DNA of 64,000 nucleotides from Metabacillus halosaccharovorans (GTDB taxonomy: Bacteria; Bacillota; Bacilli; Bacillales; Bacillaceae). Below are positions 29,258-37,522 of the stretch, piece by piece (position 1 is the stretch's first letter; each line of letters opens with the position of its first letter). Where the stretch lies: NCBI RefSeq assembly GCF_002019635.1, contig NZ_KV917371.1, positions 2,829,977-2,893,976 on the forward strand. Direction: 5' to 3'. The notes beneath the pieces were generated by a model. It did no database searches, was not told the origin of the DNA, and saw only the letters and a list, made by a program, of their open reading frames with translations. The translations under genes and the position numbers were made by a program.

Positions 29258-30283
29258 ATGAATATATTATCAATTAGCGATTTAGAAAAGCATGAAGGCA
29301 ATGCCGTTATCTTTCCGTCTTTCAGTTTGACAGTCGATGCGGGAAATGCTGTTGCCATTCATACGAATATGGATGTGCAGAAAATAGTAATGAATATGCT
29401 GTTAGGAGAGCTTCCGATCTTAGCAGGAGCAATAAAAGTGAATGATATAAGTATTGCTGCTTCAAAGAAGAAATATTTACAGCATATCGGAGTTTTATCC
29501 TTAAATGACGGCCTATATGAGAGGCTGACTGTAAAGGAGTATCTATCATTTTATCAAAAACTGTATGATTCTAAATCAACACTGGAACAAATTTTGCTAA
29601 CTGTCCAACTGGAAGAACAGAAGAATACAAGAATTGGAAAGTTAAGTTTTTCGGAGAAAAAAAGAGTACATCTTGGTAATTTGCTGCTCAAACCGGTTTC
29701 TCTTTATGTATTAGAGGAACCTGACCAAAACACGGATCTGGAGACGAAAAGAGTCCTTAATATGGTCGTACAGGAGTTGATTAGCAAAGATAAAGCAGTT
29801 GTGATTCTAACCGGCAATATGGAGAGCGCATTGACCCTAACCGACAATATATATCGTTTAGATAGTTCTGGTCTTTCTAAGCTTGATGTAACGGCAGAAG
29901 AATCTGAACAGGAGACCGAGATGGAAGCTGTCATTCAGCCTGTGAGGTTTGAAAAAATTCCAACAAAGGTGAATGAAAAAATTGTTTTATTTGATCCGCC
30001 CGAAATTGATTATATTGAAAGCAGTGAAGGCCAGTCACAGCTTTATATTAAAGGGGAAATTTATCAAAGTATGTTCACGCTAAATGAGCTGGAGGAACGC
30101 CTGCAACCATTTGGATTTTTTCGCTGTCATCGTTCCTATATAGTTAATTTGCAAAAGGTGAGGGAAGTTGTAACATGGACGAGAAACAGCTTTACACTTA
30201 TCTTAAATGACACTAGCAAATCCTCTGTTCCGCTTTCGAAAGCAAAAATGGCGGAATTAAAAGGGATGCTCGGCTTAAAATAG
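29258..30283 (+). CDS. LytTR DNA-binding regulator fused to a degenerate ABC ATPase domain
   Basis: 341 aa. Residues about 1-205 have the outline of an ABC ATPase but lack Walker A (HTNMDVQKIVMN where GxxGxGKS/T belongs); the signature is LSFSEKKRV and the Walker B-like strand reads LYVLEEPDQNTD. Residues about 235-341 are a LytTR domain (DIDY-type start PPEIDYIESSEG, then FFRCHRSYIVNLQKVREV). IG-x6-GLYERLT matches the real ATPase encoded downstream (IG-x6-GLYERLS), suggesting shared ancestry. Start ATG 29258, with TAGGGTGG upstream, is preferred to TTG 29225. It probably senses the transporter and controls its operon. Confidence 0.85.
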   Translation: MNILSISDLEKHEGNAVIFPSFSLTVDAGNAVAIHTNMDVQKIVMNMLLGELPILAGAIKVNDISIAASKKKYLQHIGVLSLNDGLYERLTVKEYLSFYQKLYDSKSTLEQILLTVQLEEQKNTRIGKLSFSEKKRVHLGNLLLKPVSLYVLEEPDQNTDLETKRVLNMVVQELISKDKAVVILTGNMESALTLTDNIYRLDSSGLSKLDVTAEESEQETEMEAVIQPVRFEKIPTKVNEKIVLFDPPEIDYIESSEGQSQLYIKGEIYQSMFTLNELEERLQPFGFFRCHRSYIVNLQKVREVVTWTRNSFTLILNDTSKSSVPLSKAKMAELKGMLGLK

Positions 30284-30353
30284 TGCTCCATTCACGGTGA
30301 ATATGCGCCTCCTACATAGAATTTTGCTCCTTTTGCTAAGATTTTACTGCACC
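30284..30353 (+). promoter_or_regulatory. Candidate LytTR operator: four phased TGCNCC repeats
   Basis: TGCTCC (30284), TGCGCC (30304), TGCTCC (30325) and TGCACC (30348) occur in direct orientation with start-to-start distances of 20, 21 and 23 bp, about two helical turns each. The last lies at the -35 distance from a possible -10 (TATGAT, 30370-30375) that lacks a recognisable -35. Spaced direct repeats suit LytTR activators. Confidence 0.5.
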
Positions 30354-30410
30354 ATTGTGACTCCTCGTATATGATGAAGTCAAATCACAAAGCAATGCAG
30401 GAGGATGACA

Positions 30411-31259
30411 ATGGAAAAGATAATAGAAGTAAAGTCATTGGCAAAACTGTTCGGTAATCAGCGTGCACTTGAGGATGTTTCATTTGAAGTAAATAAAGGA
30501 GAAGTATTTGGTTTTCTCGGGCCGAGTGGTTCAGGGAAGACAACGACTATAAAAATCTTAACAGCCCAACTGTCACAAACAGATGGAGCTGCACTAGTGT
30601 TCGGAGAACCTGCTTTCCAATTAAAAAATCCGATTAACAGAAAAAAAATCGGGATTATTACTGACAATAGCGGCTTGTATGAACGCTTATCAATCTATGA
30701 CAATTTAAAGCTATTTTGCGGGCTTTATGATGTGAGTATTTCACGAATAGATGAAGTACTGGAGATGGTTAATTTAAAGGATGAAAGTAAAAAGGTTGTT
30801 TCAAAGCTTTCAAGAGGGATGCTGCAAAGAGTGACGCTTGCGAGGGCATTTCTTCATAAACCGGAGCTGCTGTTTTTAGATGAGCCTACATCAGCTCTAG
30901 ATCCAGTCAATTCCCGCCATATTTATCGCGGCTTACAGGAACTAAAGGATAATGGTACAACCATTTTTCTAACAACTCATGATATGAATGAAGCAGAATT
31001 ACTGTGTGATCGTGTGGCATTTCTTCATAATGGCTCCATTCAGCTGATCGGACCGCCGAAGGAATTGCGCAAGAGCTATGCAGATAATACACTGACGGTC
31101 GAATTAACCGACGGCACAACAGAAGTCATTTCAAAAGGGGAAGATGGTGCGGAAAAGCTGTATCGCTTTATGTCAGAAAATAAAGTAGTGTCAGTCCATA
31201 CAAACGAACCAACCTTAGGTGATATATTTGTTGAGATAACAGGGAGGAAATTATCATGA
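30411..31259 (+). CDS. ABC transporter ATPase (ABC-2 type efflux)
   Basis: 282 aa with one complete ABC domain: Walker A GPSGSGKTTT, signature LSRGMLQR, Walker B LLFLDEPTSALD and H-loop TTHDM, plus a C-terminal regulatory extension. The resemblance is to drug, lantibiotic or antibiotic efflux/immunity ATPases. ATG 30411 is used rather than 30405 because AGGAGG (30399-30404) would abut the latter. Its stop overlaps the permease start by 4 bp. Expression is probably driven by the LytTR fusion regulator upstream. Confidence 0.9.
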   Translation: MEKIIEVKSLAKLFGNQRALEDVSFEVNKGEVFGFLGPSGSGKTTTIKILTAQLSQTDGAALVFGEPAFQLKNPINRKKIGIITDNSGLYERLSIYDNLKLFCGLYDVSISRIDEVLEMVNLKDESKKVVSKLSRGMLQRVTLARAFLHKPELLFLDEPTSALDPVNSRHIYRGLQELKDNGTTIFLTTHDMNEAELLCDRVAFLHNGSIQLIGPPKELRKSYADNTLTVELTDGTTEVISKGEDGAEKLYRFMSENKVVSVHTNEPTLGDIFVEITGRKLS

Positions 31260-31963
31260 CATTTTCAGTAAAAAGGACCTTAGCAATTTTTCAGAAAGAT
31301 TATAAAGATATTTCAAAAAATATGTATGTATCCTTTACAGCTATTATCCCGTTATTTATGGCACTGCTTTACGGTTCACAGGGGGAAATGACGATTGATA
31401 TGCAATATATTGTTATTAATATGACATTGTCTCTTGTTGCTGCGTTTATTCAATGCTCACTTATTGCTGAGGAAAAAGAAAAGAATACATTGCGGGGCTT
31501 AATGCTGTCACCTGCCAGTACGGTAGAAATCTTGGCTGGTAAAGGGTTGCTGACATTTATAACAACTATTTTTATTATTGCTGTTTCTTGCTTGTTAATT
31601 AAGTATGAGCCGGAAAATGTCATGGTCATCGCAATCGCCATTGTTTTATCTACATTGTTTTACATTGGTTTAGGAACCTTTCTCGGCTTGATGACAAAAT
31701 CAGTCATGGAAGCCTCTGTTGTGATTATGCCTTTTTTCTTTCTATTTACTTTCAGTTCATATGCCTTACTGCTTGCTGAAAAATTCCCTATCTTAAGGGC
31801 TGTGGAATATATGCCAAACACACAGCTTGTCGAATTGGCCCGAGGAGTACAATCAGGTGCAGGCATTGTGGATGTATGGACCAACCTAATTGTCATTATG
31901 ATTTGGATCATCGTGATTTTCGCTTTAGCTTATCGCATATTTAAGAAACGTATGATGGACTAA
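31256..31963 (+). CDS. ABC-2 type transporter permease
   Basis: 235 aa with six hydrophobic segments and the ABC-2 layout; EEKEKNTLRGLMLSPAS is the typical cytoplasmic coupling segment between helices 2 and 3. Forms an exporter with the ATPase gene it overlaps. Substrate unknown; related modules handle bacteriocins, lipids or sodium. Confidence 0.88.
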   Translation: MTFSVKRTLAIFQKDYKDISKNMYVSFTAIIPLFMALLYGSQGEMTIDMQYIVINMTLSLVAAFIQCSLIAEEKEKNTLRGLMLSPASTVEILAGKGLLTFITTIFIIAVSCLLIKYEPENVMVIAIAIVLSTLFYIGLGTFLGLMTKSVMEASVVIMPFFFLFTFSSYALLLAEKFPILRAVEYMPNTQLVELARGVQSGAGIVDVWTNLIVIMIWIIVIFALAYRIFKKRMMD

Positions 31964-31978
31964 TTTATCCCATTCTTA

Positions 31979-32135
31979 ACGGCCAGTAAGACACCGACTT
32001 CAAGATTAGAGAGAAACAAAGATGATAAGTGGAAGATAACTGGCCGTAAAGATCGGATAAGTTTCGCTAACCATCATTGGGGGATGAAGAAAACCCCCAT
32101 TGATGGAAGTCTCACTTTAATTGAAAAAAGCATAA
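31979..32135. repeat. Dispersed repeat family D (double palindrome)
   Basis: Two palindromes: ACGGCCAGT (31979) with ACTGGCCGT (32039), and CCATCATTGGGGG (32071) with CCCCCATTGATGG (32094), the second ending about 70 bp before the next gene. The second could act as a terminator-like hairpin but lacks a T-tract. No coding content; I regard it as a mobile or repetitive intergenic unit. Confidence 0.5.
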
Positions 32136-32178
32136 CAACTCTCTAAAATGAAACTAATAATAAGGAGGGATCATTATA

Positions 32179-32733
32179 ATGAATTTGCTTGATTGGAACA
32201 AGAATGGTTTAACAAAAGAAGAGTATATAAATGGAATGAACGTGAACAAATCAGAAATGATGGGGATTTATGATAAATTTTCATTAAATGAAACACATAA
32301 AAGCCGTTTAGCTTCATTAAAAGATAAAGATCTAAAAGCGATTGTATTGACGGAAGACTGGTGTGGCGATGCAATGCTGAACAATCCTATTCTCCTGAAA
32401 ATTGCTGAAGAAATCGGCATGGAAGTCCGCTTTGTACTTCGTGATTCAAATTTAGAGCTAATGGATCAGTATTTAACAAATGGTACATCTCGTGCGATTC
32501 CAATTTTTATTTTTCTAAATAGTGATGGTGAAGAAATAGCAGTATGGGGTCCCCGCGCAGCAAAAATGCAGGAGTTTGTAATGGAGGAACGAAGCAAATT
32601 ACCATCTAAGGAAGATCCTGCGTTCTCTGAAAAGCAGACGGCAATGTACAAAAAAATAACTTCCGCTTATCAGGAAACTCCTGGTTATTGGGATGTAGTA
32701 GCAGAAAGTATTATTGAAAAATTAAATGGTTAA
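32179..32733 (+). CDS. Thioredoxin-fold protein with a single active-site cysteine
   Basis: 184 aa; the thioredoxin-like strand-turn reads VLTEDWCGDAMLNNPILLKI, followed by the cis-proline region SRAIPIFIFL and a helical C-terminus. Only one Cys occupies the usual CxxC site (WCGDA), so it is not a standard dithiol reductase; a monothiol or bacillithiol-linked role is possible. RBS AAGGAGGG precedes the ATG. Monocistronic. Confidence 0.8.
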   Translation: MNLLDWNKNGLTKEEYINGMNVNKSEMMGIYDKFSLNETHKSRLASLKDKDLKAIVLTEDWCGDAMLNNPILLKIAEEIGMEVRFVLRDSNLELMDQYLTNGTSRAIPIFIFLNSDGEEIAVWGPRAAKMQEFVMEERSKLPSKEDPAFSEKQTAMYKKITSAYQETPGYWDVVAESIIEKLNG

Positions 32734-32736
32734 TAA

Positions 32737-32766
32737 TAAAAGCTGGCGAAGTTCTGCCGGCTTTTT
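32737..32766 (+). terminator. Terminator after the thioredoxin-like gene
   Basis: AAAAGCTGGC / GCCGGCTTTT (one G-T pair) then T. Confidence 0.8.
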
Positions 32767-32768
32767 GT

Positions 32769-32818
32769 CGTACTTTCAGGAAGTATAAGATTTTATTGAT
32801 GATAGTATAAGAAAAACA
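32769..32818. repeat. Dispersed repeat family C, partial copy
   Basis: Contains ACTTTCAGGAAGTATAAG and TTTTATTGATGATAGTATAA followed by GAAAAAC, matching the left part of the element at 22494-22590. The palindromic right part is missing. Confidence 0.5.
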
Positions 32819-32945
32819 CCAGATCTGTCTCCTTTATAAGGACAATTGTACATCATATAAAGAAAACCCTTGATTATTTGAAGAAAACAGAGGATAATAG
32901 TGATTAAAATTTGACTGAAAATTTTAAATAGTAGGAGATGTAGAA

Positions 32946-34307
32946 ATGAAAGTTGTAAAGTTCGGTGGTTCTTCTTTAGCTTCAGGTGAACAATTAAAAA
33001 AAGTTTTAAATATTGTTGTGTCAGATCCAACTCGTAAGGTTGTTGTTGTATCTGCACCGGGAAAACGATATTCAGATGATATAAAGGTAACTGATTTACT
33101 GATCGAATGTGCGGAGAAATATTTAGCAAATGAAAATGCTGATGGTGTCTTTCAAACAATTATTGAAAGGTATGAAAGTATTGTAAAGGAATTATCGATC
33201 CCTTTGGATATTGTAGAAACCATCTCAAATGACTTAAAGGCATTATTATCAGGAGACAAAAGTAAGCCTGAAAGCTACCTTGATGCAGTAAAAGCAAGTG
33301 GAGAGGATAATAATGCAAAGTTGATTGCGGCATTCTTCCGACATAGCGGGCTTAATGCCGAGTATGTTAATCCAAAAGATGCCGGTTTACTTGTTTCAGA
33401 TGAGCCTGGTAACGCTCAAGTACTACCTGAATCGTATGAGAACTTATATAAACTTCGTGAAAAAGAAGGGATCGTTGTATTCCCGGGGTTTTTCGGCTAT
33501 AACAAAAAAGGTGAGGTTCTAACATTTTCAAGAAGCGGATCAGACATTACAGGATCAATTTTAGCAAATGGTATTAAAGCCGACCTGTATGAAAACTTCA
33601 CAGATGTTGATGCGGTATATTCAGTTAATCCAACGTTTGTTCAGAATCCTAAGGAGATTAGTGAGCTTACATATCGTGAAATGCGTGAGCTTTCATATGC
33701 AGGCTTTTCTGTATTCCATGATGAAGCATTAATTCCTGCATTTAGAGCAGGGATTCCTGTAAATGTGAAAAACACGAATAATCCTTCAGCACCGGGAACA
33801 AGAATTGTAAATGAGAGATCAAATTCTAACGGGCCTGTTATTGGTATCGCAAGTGATAAAGGTTTTTGCAGTATTTATGTTAGTAAATACTTAATGAACC
33901 GTGAAATTGGCTTTGGGCGTAAACTATTACAAATTTTAGAGGACTATGGTTTAACATATGAGCATGTACCATCAGGTATTGATGATGTAACAGTAATTTT
34001 GCGACAAGATCAGATGGATGAAGCACTTGAAGCACAAATAAAAGACCGCATTATGACAGAGCTGCATGCTGATGAAGTCATCGTTGAGCACGATCTTGTT
34101 TTAATTATGGTGGTTGGTGAAGGAATGCGCCATAATGTTGGAACAACAGCTCGTGCAGCAAAAGCTCTTGCGCACGCTGACGTAAACATTGAAATGATCA
34201 ATCAAGGTTCCTCAGAGGTTAGCATGATGTTTGGAGTAAAAGAGCCTCAGGAAAAGAGAGCTGTTCAAGCGTTATATAATGAATTCTTTGTTGCAGTACC
34301 AGTCTGA
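32946..34307 (+). CDS. thrD: Aspartate kinase (ThrD/YclM-type)
   Basis: 453 aa, first step of the aspartate pathway to threonine, methionine and lysine. The N-terminal kinase domain starts VVKFGGSSLASGEQLKKV and contains TFSRSGSDITGSILANG; two ACT domains follow (about 305-453; EMINQGSSEVSMMFGV in the second), which bind feedback amino acids. Length equals B. subtilis YclM/ThrD (454 aa), the class lacking the nested beta subunit. RBS AGGAGATG precedes. No T-box or riboswitch leader was seen. Confidence 0.93.
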   Translation: MKVVKFGGSSLASGEQLKKVLNIVVSDPTRKVVVVSAPGKRYSDDIKVTDLLIECAEKYLANENADGVFQTIIERYESIVKELSIPLDIVETISNDLKALLSGDKSKPESYLDAVKASGEDNNAKLIAAFFRHSGLNAEYVNPKDAGLLVSDEPGNAQVLPESYENLYKLREKEGIVVFPGFFGYNKKGEVLTFSRSGSDITGSILANGIKADLYENFTDVDAVYSVNPTFVQNPKEISELTYREMRELSYAGFSVFHDEALIPAFRAGIPVNVKNTNNPSAPGTRIVNERSNSNGPVIGIASDKGFCSIYVSKYLMNREIGFGRKLLQILEDYGLTYEHVPSGIDDVTVILRQDQMDEALEAQIKDRIMTELHADEVIVEHDLVLIMVVGEGMRHNVGTTARAAKALAHADVNIEMINQGSSEVSMMFGVKEPQEKRAVQALYNEFFVAVPV

Positions 34308-34316
34308 AAAATATTC

Positions 34317-34370
34317 ATAAGGGGATAGTCTGCCGGCACAAAAAATATGTGGGCGGGACTGTCCCTTTAT
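34317..34370 (+). terminator. Terminator after the aspartate kinase gene
   Basis: ATAAGGGGATAGTC pairs with GACTGTCCCTTTAT through wobble and one mismatch, with an inner GCAC/GTG step, then a T-containing tail. Confidence 0.7.
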
Positions 34371-34463
34371 GTTTGATAAAGATAAAATACTTTGAATCTA
34401 TCTATTTTTTATAAAGGTAGATTGTGTATACTTATAAGTAGTTTACATAAATATGAGGTGAAG

Positions 34464-35441
34464 ATGGTGGCCAGGTTATTTTCGATTGGAGAGGTATTAA
34501 TTGATTTCATTCCAGCTCAAAAGGGAGTTGCTCTAAAAGAAGTAGTTTCATTTGAGCGGGCTCCAGGTGGTGCTCCGGCAAATGTTGCAGCAGCTGTTGC
34601 AAAGGCTGGAGGACAAGCATCAATGATTACGAAGTTGGGTGAGGATGCGTTCGGTGATTTCTTAATAGATACGTTGAACAATGTTGGTGTCAATACAGAG
34701 TATATTTTGAGAACAAAAAAAGCAAACACAGCTCTTGCTTTTGTCTCTCTCAAAGAAGATGGCGAGAGAGATTTTTCATTTTATCGTAATCCATCAGCAG
34801 ATCTTTTGCTATCAGAGGATGAGGTAAGTGATAACTGGTTTAATGAAGGAGACATTCTTCATTTTTGTTCTGTTGACTTAGTCGAAAGCCCGATGAAACA
34901 GGCTCATGTAAAGGCAATAAAAGTGGCAAAAGAAAAAGGAGCTTTGATAAGCTTTGACCCTAATGTACGATTGCCATTATGGGAAAGTGCTGAAGAGTGT
35001 CAAGCAACGATACGAGAATTTCTTCCACAAGCGCATTTAGTAAAAATATCAGATGAAGAGCTGGAATTTATTACAGGAATCAAAGATGAAAGACAAGCAA
35101 TACAATCTCTATTTACAGGTGATGTAAAAGCGGTCATTTATACAAAGGGTGCAGAAGGAGCTATCCTTTATGTAAATGAAGAAAGTTTCTCATCAACAGG
35201 TTATAAGGTTACTGTTCAGGATACAACAGGTGCAGGGGATGCGTTTATAGGTGGGTTTTTATATAAATTAATAGAAAAAAGTGCAACAATTTCTAATCTT
35301 GAATCACTATTAAAACAAGAGCATGAAGATATCTTATCTTATGCTAATGCAAGTGGAGCTCTTACGACGACTGGTAAAGGAGCAATTTCTGCTTTACCTT
35401 CAAAACAAGAAATTTATGACTTCATTGACAAACAAAAGTGA
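34464..35441 (+). CDS. PfkB-family sugar kinase, probably fructokinase
   Basis: About 325 aa ribokinase-fold kinase. SIGEVLIDFIP and the GGAPANVAAAVAKAGG segment bind sugar; DTTGAGDAFIGGFLY carries the anion hole and catalytic Asp of PfkB signature 2. It is closest in pattern to bacterial fructokinases (ScrK), though other furanoses are possible. The ATG at 34464, or GTG at 34467, follows GAGGTGA at 34455; an in-frame ATG at 34392 has no RBS and would add a non-conserved leader. No other sugar gene adjoins it. Confidence 0.85.
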   Translation: MVARLFSIGEVLIDFIPAQKGVALKEVVSFERAPGGAPANVAAAVAKAGGQASMITKLGEDAFGDFLIDTLNNVGVNTEYILRTKKANTALAFVSLKEDGERDFSFYRNPSADLLLSEDEVSDNWFNEGDILHFCSVDLVESPMKQAHVKAIKVAKEKGALISFDPNVRLPLWESAEECQATIREFLPQAHLVKISDEELEFITGIKDERQAIQSLFTGDVKAVIYTKGAEGAILYVNEESFSSTGYKVTVQDTTGAGDAFIGGFLYKLIEKSATISNLESLLKQEHEDILSYANASGALTTTGKGAISALPSKQEIYDFIDKQK

Positions 35442-35449
35442 TGACATAC

Positions 35450-35482
35450 AGGACAGTCCAAAGGGATAGGGCTGTCCTTACG
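35450..35482. terminator. Terminator between convergent sugar-kinase and small-protein genes
   Basis: AGGACAG / CTGTCCT stem extended by CC/GG; it lies between the plus-strand kinase and the minus-strand small genes. Confidence 0.65.
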
Positions 35483-35486
35483 TATA

Positions 35487-35624
35487 TTATTCACTAGTAG
35501 TAGCGATATTTTTACTTGATCTCCCCTTGAATTTACTTTGCCTATTTAATTTTAGATTTTGAGATCGTAACCGATTTGCTGGAATATTATTATTTGGCGC
35601 CGCTTGTTCGTTCCAATCACCCAT
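35487..35624 (-). CDS. Small basic hydrophilic protein, function unknown
   Basis: 45 residues, MGDWNEQAAPNNNIPANRLR onward, rich in Asn, Lys and Arg, with no hydrophobic stretch. AAAGGA precedes the ATG and it follows the next minus-strand gene by 14 bp, so the two are probably one operon. I do not recognise the family; size and composition fit a small spore or nucleic-acid-associated protein, which is only a guess. Confidence 0.5.
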   Translation of the reverse strand: MGDWNEQAAPNNNIPANRLRSQNLKLNRQSKFKGRSSKNIATTSE

Positions 35625-35638
35625 ATAGATTCATTCCT

Positions 35639-35863
35639 TTACTCTTCAATTTTCTTCCCTCTCATGATCTGTTCAAATGCAGCCATTGATGGATCCGGCT
35701 TGATTTCATGATCAAAAGGGTTTTTTTCTTGTGTAAATTCAGGGTCTGCATCCAGGCGAATTCCTATTTGTGAACCAGTTGTTGATAAGGAATCATTAAT
35801 AATGGATTCTTGTTCCCCATCTTGATGAGGGGTTACCTCTGAATGTTGATTTCTTCGATCCAT
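35639..35863 (-). CDS. Small acidic hydrophilic protein, function unknown
   Basis: 74 residues, acidic, with GSQIGIRLDADPEFTQEKNP in the middle and a basic end (MRGKKIEE). GAGGTGATCAT directly precedes the ATG, an excellent RBS. No membrane segment or known motif. First gene of a probable two-gene minus-strand operon. Confidence 0.6.
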   Translation of the reverse strand: MDRRNQHSEVTPHQDGEQESIINDSLSTTGSQIGIRLDADPEFTQEKNPFDHEIKPDPSMAAFEQIMRGKKIEE

Positions 35864-36184
35864 ATGATCACCTCGGGTATGTTAATAAGTACAATCTTAT
35901 GATTTCTCTAATGGCAGGAACTATACTAGTAGATAGCGGGTTAAATCTGTTGCGGAGTCTTTAGAATAATGTTACTATTTATAAGACTAATTTCTTGCTG
36001 TTATTAGTTAATTTCATAAATACAATCCAATCCAATTACAAATGAAACATAAATATAAAAAAACCTTAAATGGTAAATGGAAGAAACTATTTTAAAAAAT
36101 AGCCCGTCTTTCCATGGCCTAACTTCTATATGGAGTTAGGCCTTTTTGTTTTTTACTGATTTAGATTTTAGGGGGAATATATGA
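35864..36184 (+). promoter_or_regulatory. Leader with hairpin and terminator ahead of the first MpsC gene
   Basis: The left part (35864-36060) is AT-rich with no gene. At 36077-36115 ATGGAAGA pairs with TCTTTCCAT enclosing CTATTT/AAATAG. Immediately after, GGCCTAACT / AGTTAGGCC (36116-36142) plus five T makes a strong terminator, only about 40 bases before the start codon at 36185. No upstream plus-strand gene ends here, so it is a leader, and control by antitermination or a ligand is plausible. The fold matches no riboswitch I can name. Confidence 0.5.
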
Positions 36185-36883
36185 ATGAAAAATACAAATA
36201 GTTACTACCAGGAAGATCTTCTTCTGCTAAGTAGTACCTTAAGCAAGATTTTAAAACGAAGGTTTGGAAAAGGGCCTGAAATGTGTTTTGTCACTTTACA
36301 TTCAAATAGAATTTTCGCGTTTATTCGTAAATATATCACTCCTGCTGAGGATGTATTACTTAAGAATGATAATGTAAATTTGGTCTATAAGTTCCGATCT
36401 GCAGTAATGAAGGATGTTATTGATGAATTCATTTGGGAAGTGAAAGACTCTCTGGGAATGAGTTTCGATTCTTATTTTGAGGATTGGAACTTTAACAGGA
36501 ACACTGGGATGCTGATATTAGAAAATAGTCAATCCAGGAATTGGATTAATACGGATATTCACCCCGCATTAAAAGAAAAGCTGTTTGAAGGTATAAGTGT
36601 GGTAAACAATGAAATTTATAAAGCACCAACAAGTATGGAAATCATAAAGATCAATCAAAACATGTATGCTTTAGAATGCCGTGATACTTTAATACAAATG
36701 GAGAAAATCTTATATAACAAGGGATATTTCGGGCTATTACAAGAACGTTCGAATGATATTAAAAATTCCTATTTTTTACACAAGAAAAAATTCGAATTCA
36801 TCTTTGAGACAAAAGTAGAGGATATATTTTTATTTTGGGATTACAAAAATGATAGAAGTTATATGATTTTCTATTTACTTTAA
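36185..36883 (+). CDS. Double MpsC/DUF2294-domain protein (copy 1)
   Basis: 232-residue soluble protein with two DUF2294 (MpsC) units: about 12-115, with RRFGKGPEMCFVTLHSNRIF and DSYFEDWNFNRNTGML, and about 125-232, ending VEDIFLFWDYKNDRSYMIF. The family name comes from a staphylococcal membrane-potential locus, but its biochemical role is unknown. A paralogue lies at 37523. AGGGGGAATAT precedes the start, and a leader terminator lies 40 bp upstream. Confidence 0.78.
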   Translation: MKNTNSYYQEDLLLLSSTLSKILKRRFGKGPEMCFVTLHSNRIFAFIRKYITPAEDVLLKNDNVNLVYKFRSAVMKDVIDEFIWEVKDSLGMSFDSYFEDWNFNRNTGMLILENSQSRNWINTDIHPALKEKLFEGISVVNNEIYKAPTSMEIIKINQNMYALECRDTLIQMEKILYNKGYFGLLQERSNDIKNSYFLHKKKFEFIFETKVEDIFLFWDYKNDRSYMIFYLL

Positions 36884-37011
36884 AACATCTATATACAATA
36901 ATTTCAATTTTTAATATGATATATTAAACGATTTATTTATAAAAAATAATGATAGTACTTAAAGTCATTTAAATAATCTTGGTAGATATGCTTTAGAATA
37001 GTTAGCTAAAC

Positions 37012-37066
37012 AAAAGCCAAAATAGCAAAAAGACAGATACTTTTTGCTATTTTGGCTTTTTATTTT
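37012..37066 (+). terminator. Very strong terminator upstream of the 131-residue gene
   Basis: A perfect 20-bp stem (AAAAGCCAAAATAGCAAAAA with its complement, loop GACAGATAC) and T-rich tail. It lies 128 bp after the first MpsC gene and only about 45 bp before the next start codon, so it could end the first unit or act as a leader attenuator for the second. The AT-rich stretch 36884-37011 has no gene. Confidence 0.85.
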
Positions 37067-37109
37067 TTGGGAGATATTAATGATTGGGTTCAGTAGGATG
37101 GTGAAATGA

Positions 37110-37505
37110 ATGGAAAATTGTTATGAATATTCACAATCATTAAAGGTAATGACCAAAATGACGCCTGTAAAGTTGAGTGAAATTTGTAGTCTGCTAAAAG
37201 AAATAGCTGAGATCTTTCATTATTATAACGGTAAGGAGGGAAACAAACATATCATTGAAATAAAAAATAATCTCTCTGATCTACATAATTTAATGGAACA
37301 GAGCATGATTTTATTAAATGATGTCAGAATAGAAAAGCAGCTATTAATTAATATGGTTGTTTCTATTGTTGAGTTTCTTTGTAATATTATGGAAGAATTG
37401 GGTTCGTTACAAGGTAAGCTTGATGTCATACCGATATCTTATCAACTAAAATTGAAGTATCGAATAGCTTATTTACGTACGATCATAAAAGAAATATTAA
37501 AATAA
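37110..37505 (+). CDS. Protein of unknown function between two MpsC genes
   Basis: 131 residues, predicted almost entirely helical with alternating charged and hydrophobic positions (LSEICSLLKEIAEIFHYYNG; LKYRIAYLRTIIKEILK at the end), no signal or clear membrane helix. I do not recognise the family. It ends 17 bp before the second MpsC gene and is probably co-transcribed with it, which hints at a shared role. AGGATGG precedes the ATG. Confidence 0.65.
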   Translation: MENCYEYSQSLKVMTKMTPVKLSEICSLLKEIAEIFHYYNGKEGNKHIIEIKNNLSDLHNLMEQSMILLNDVRIEKQLLINMVVSIVEFLCNIMEELGSLQGKLDVIPISYQLKLKYRIAYLRTIIKEILK

Positions 37506-37522
37506 GGAAAAGAGTGAAGTGA

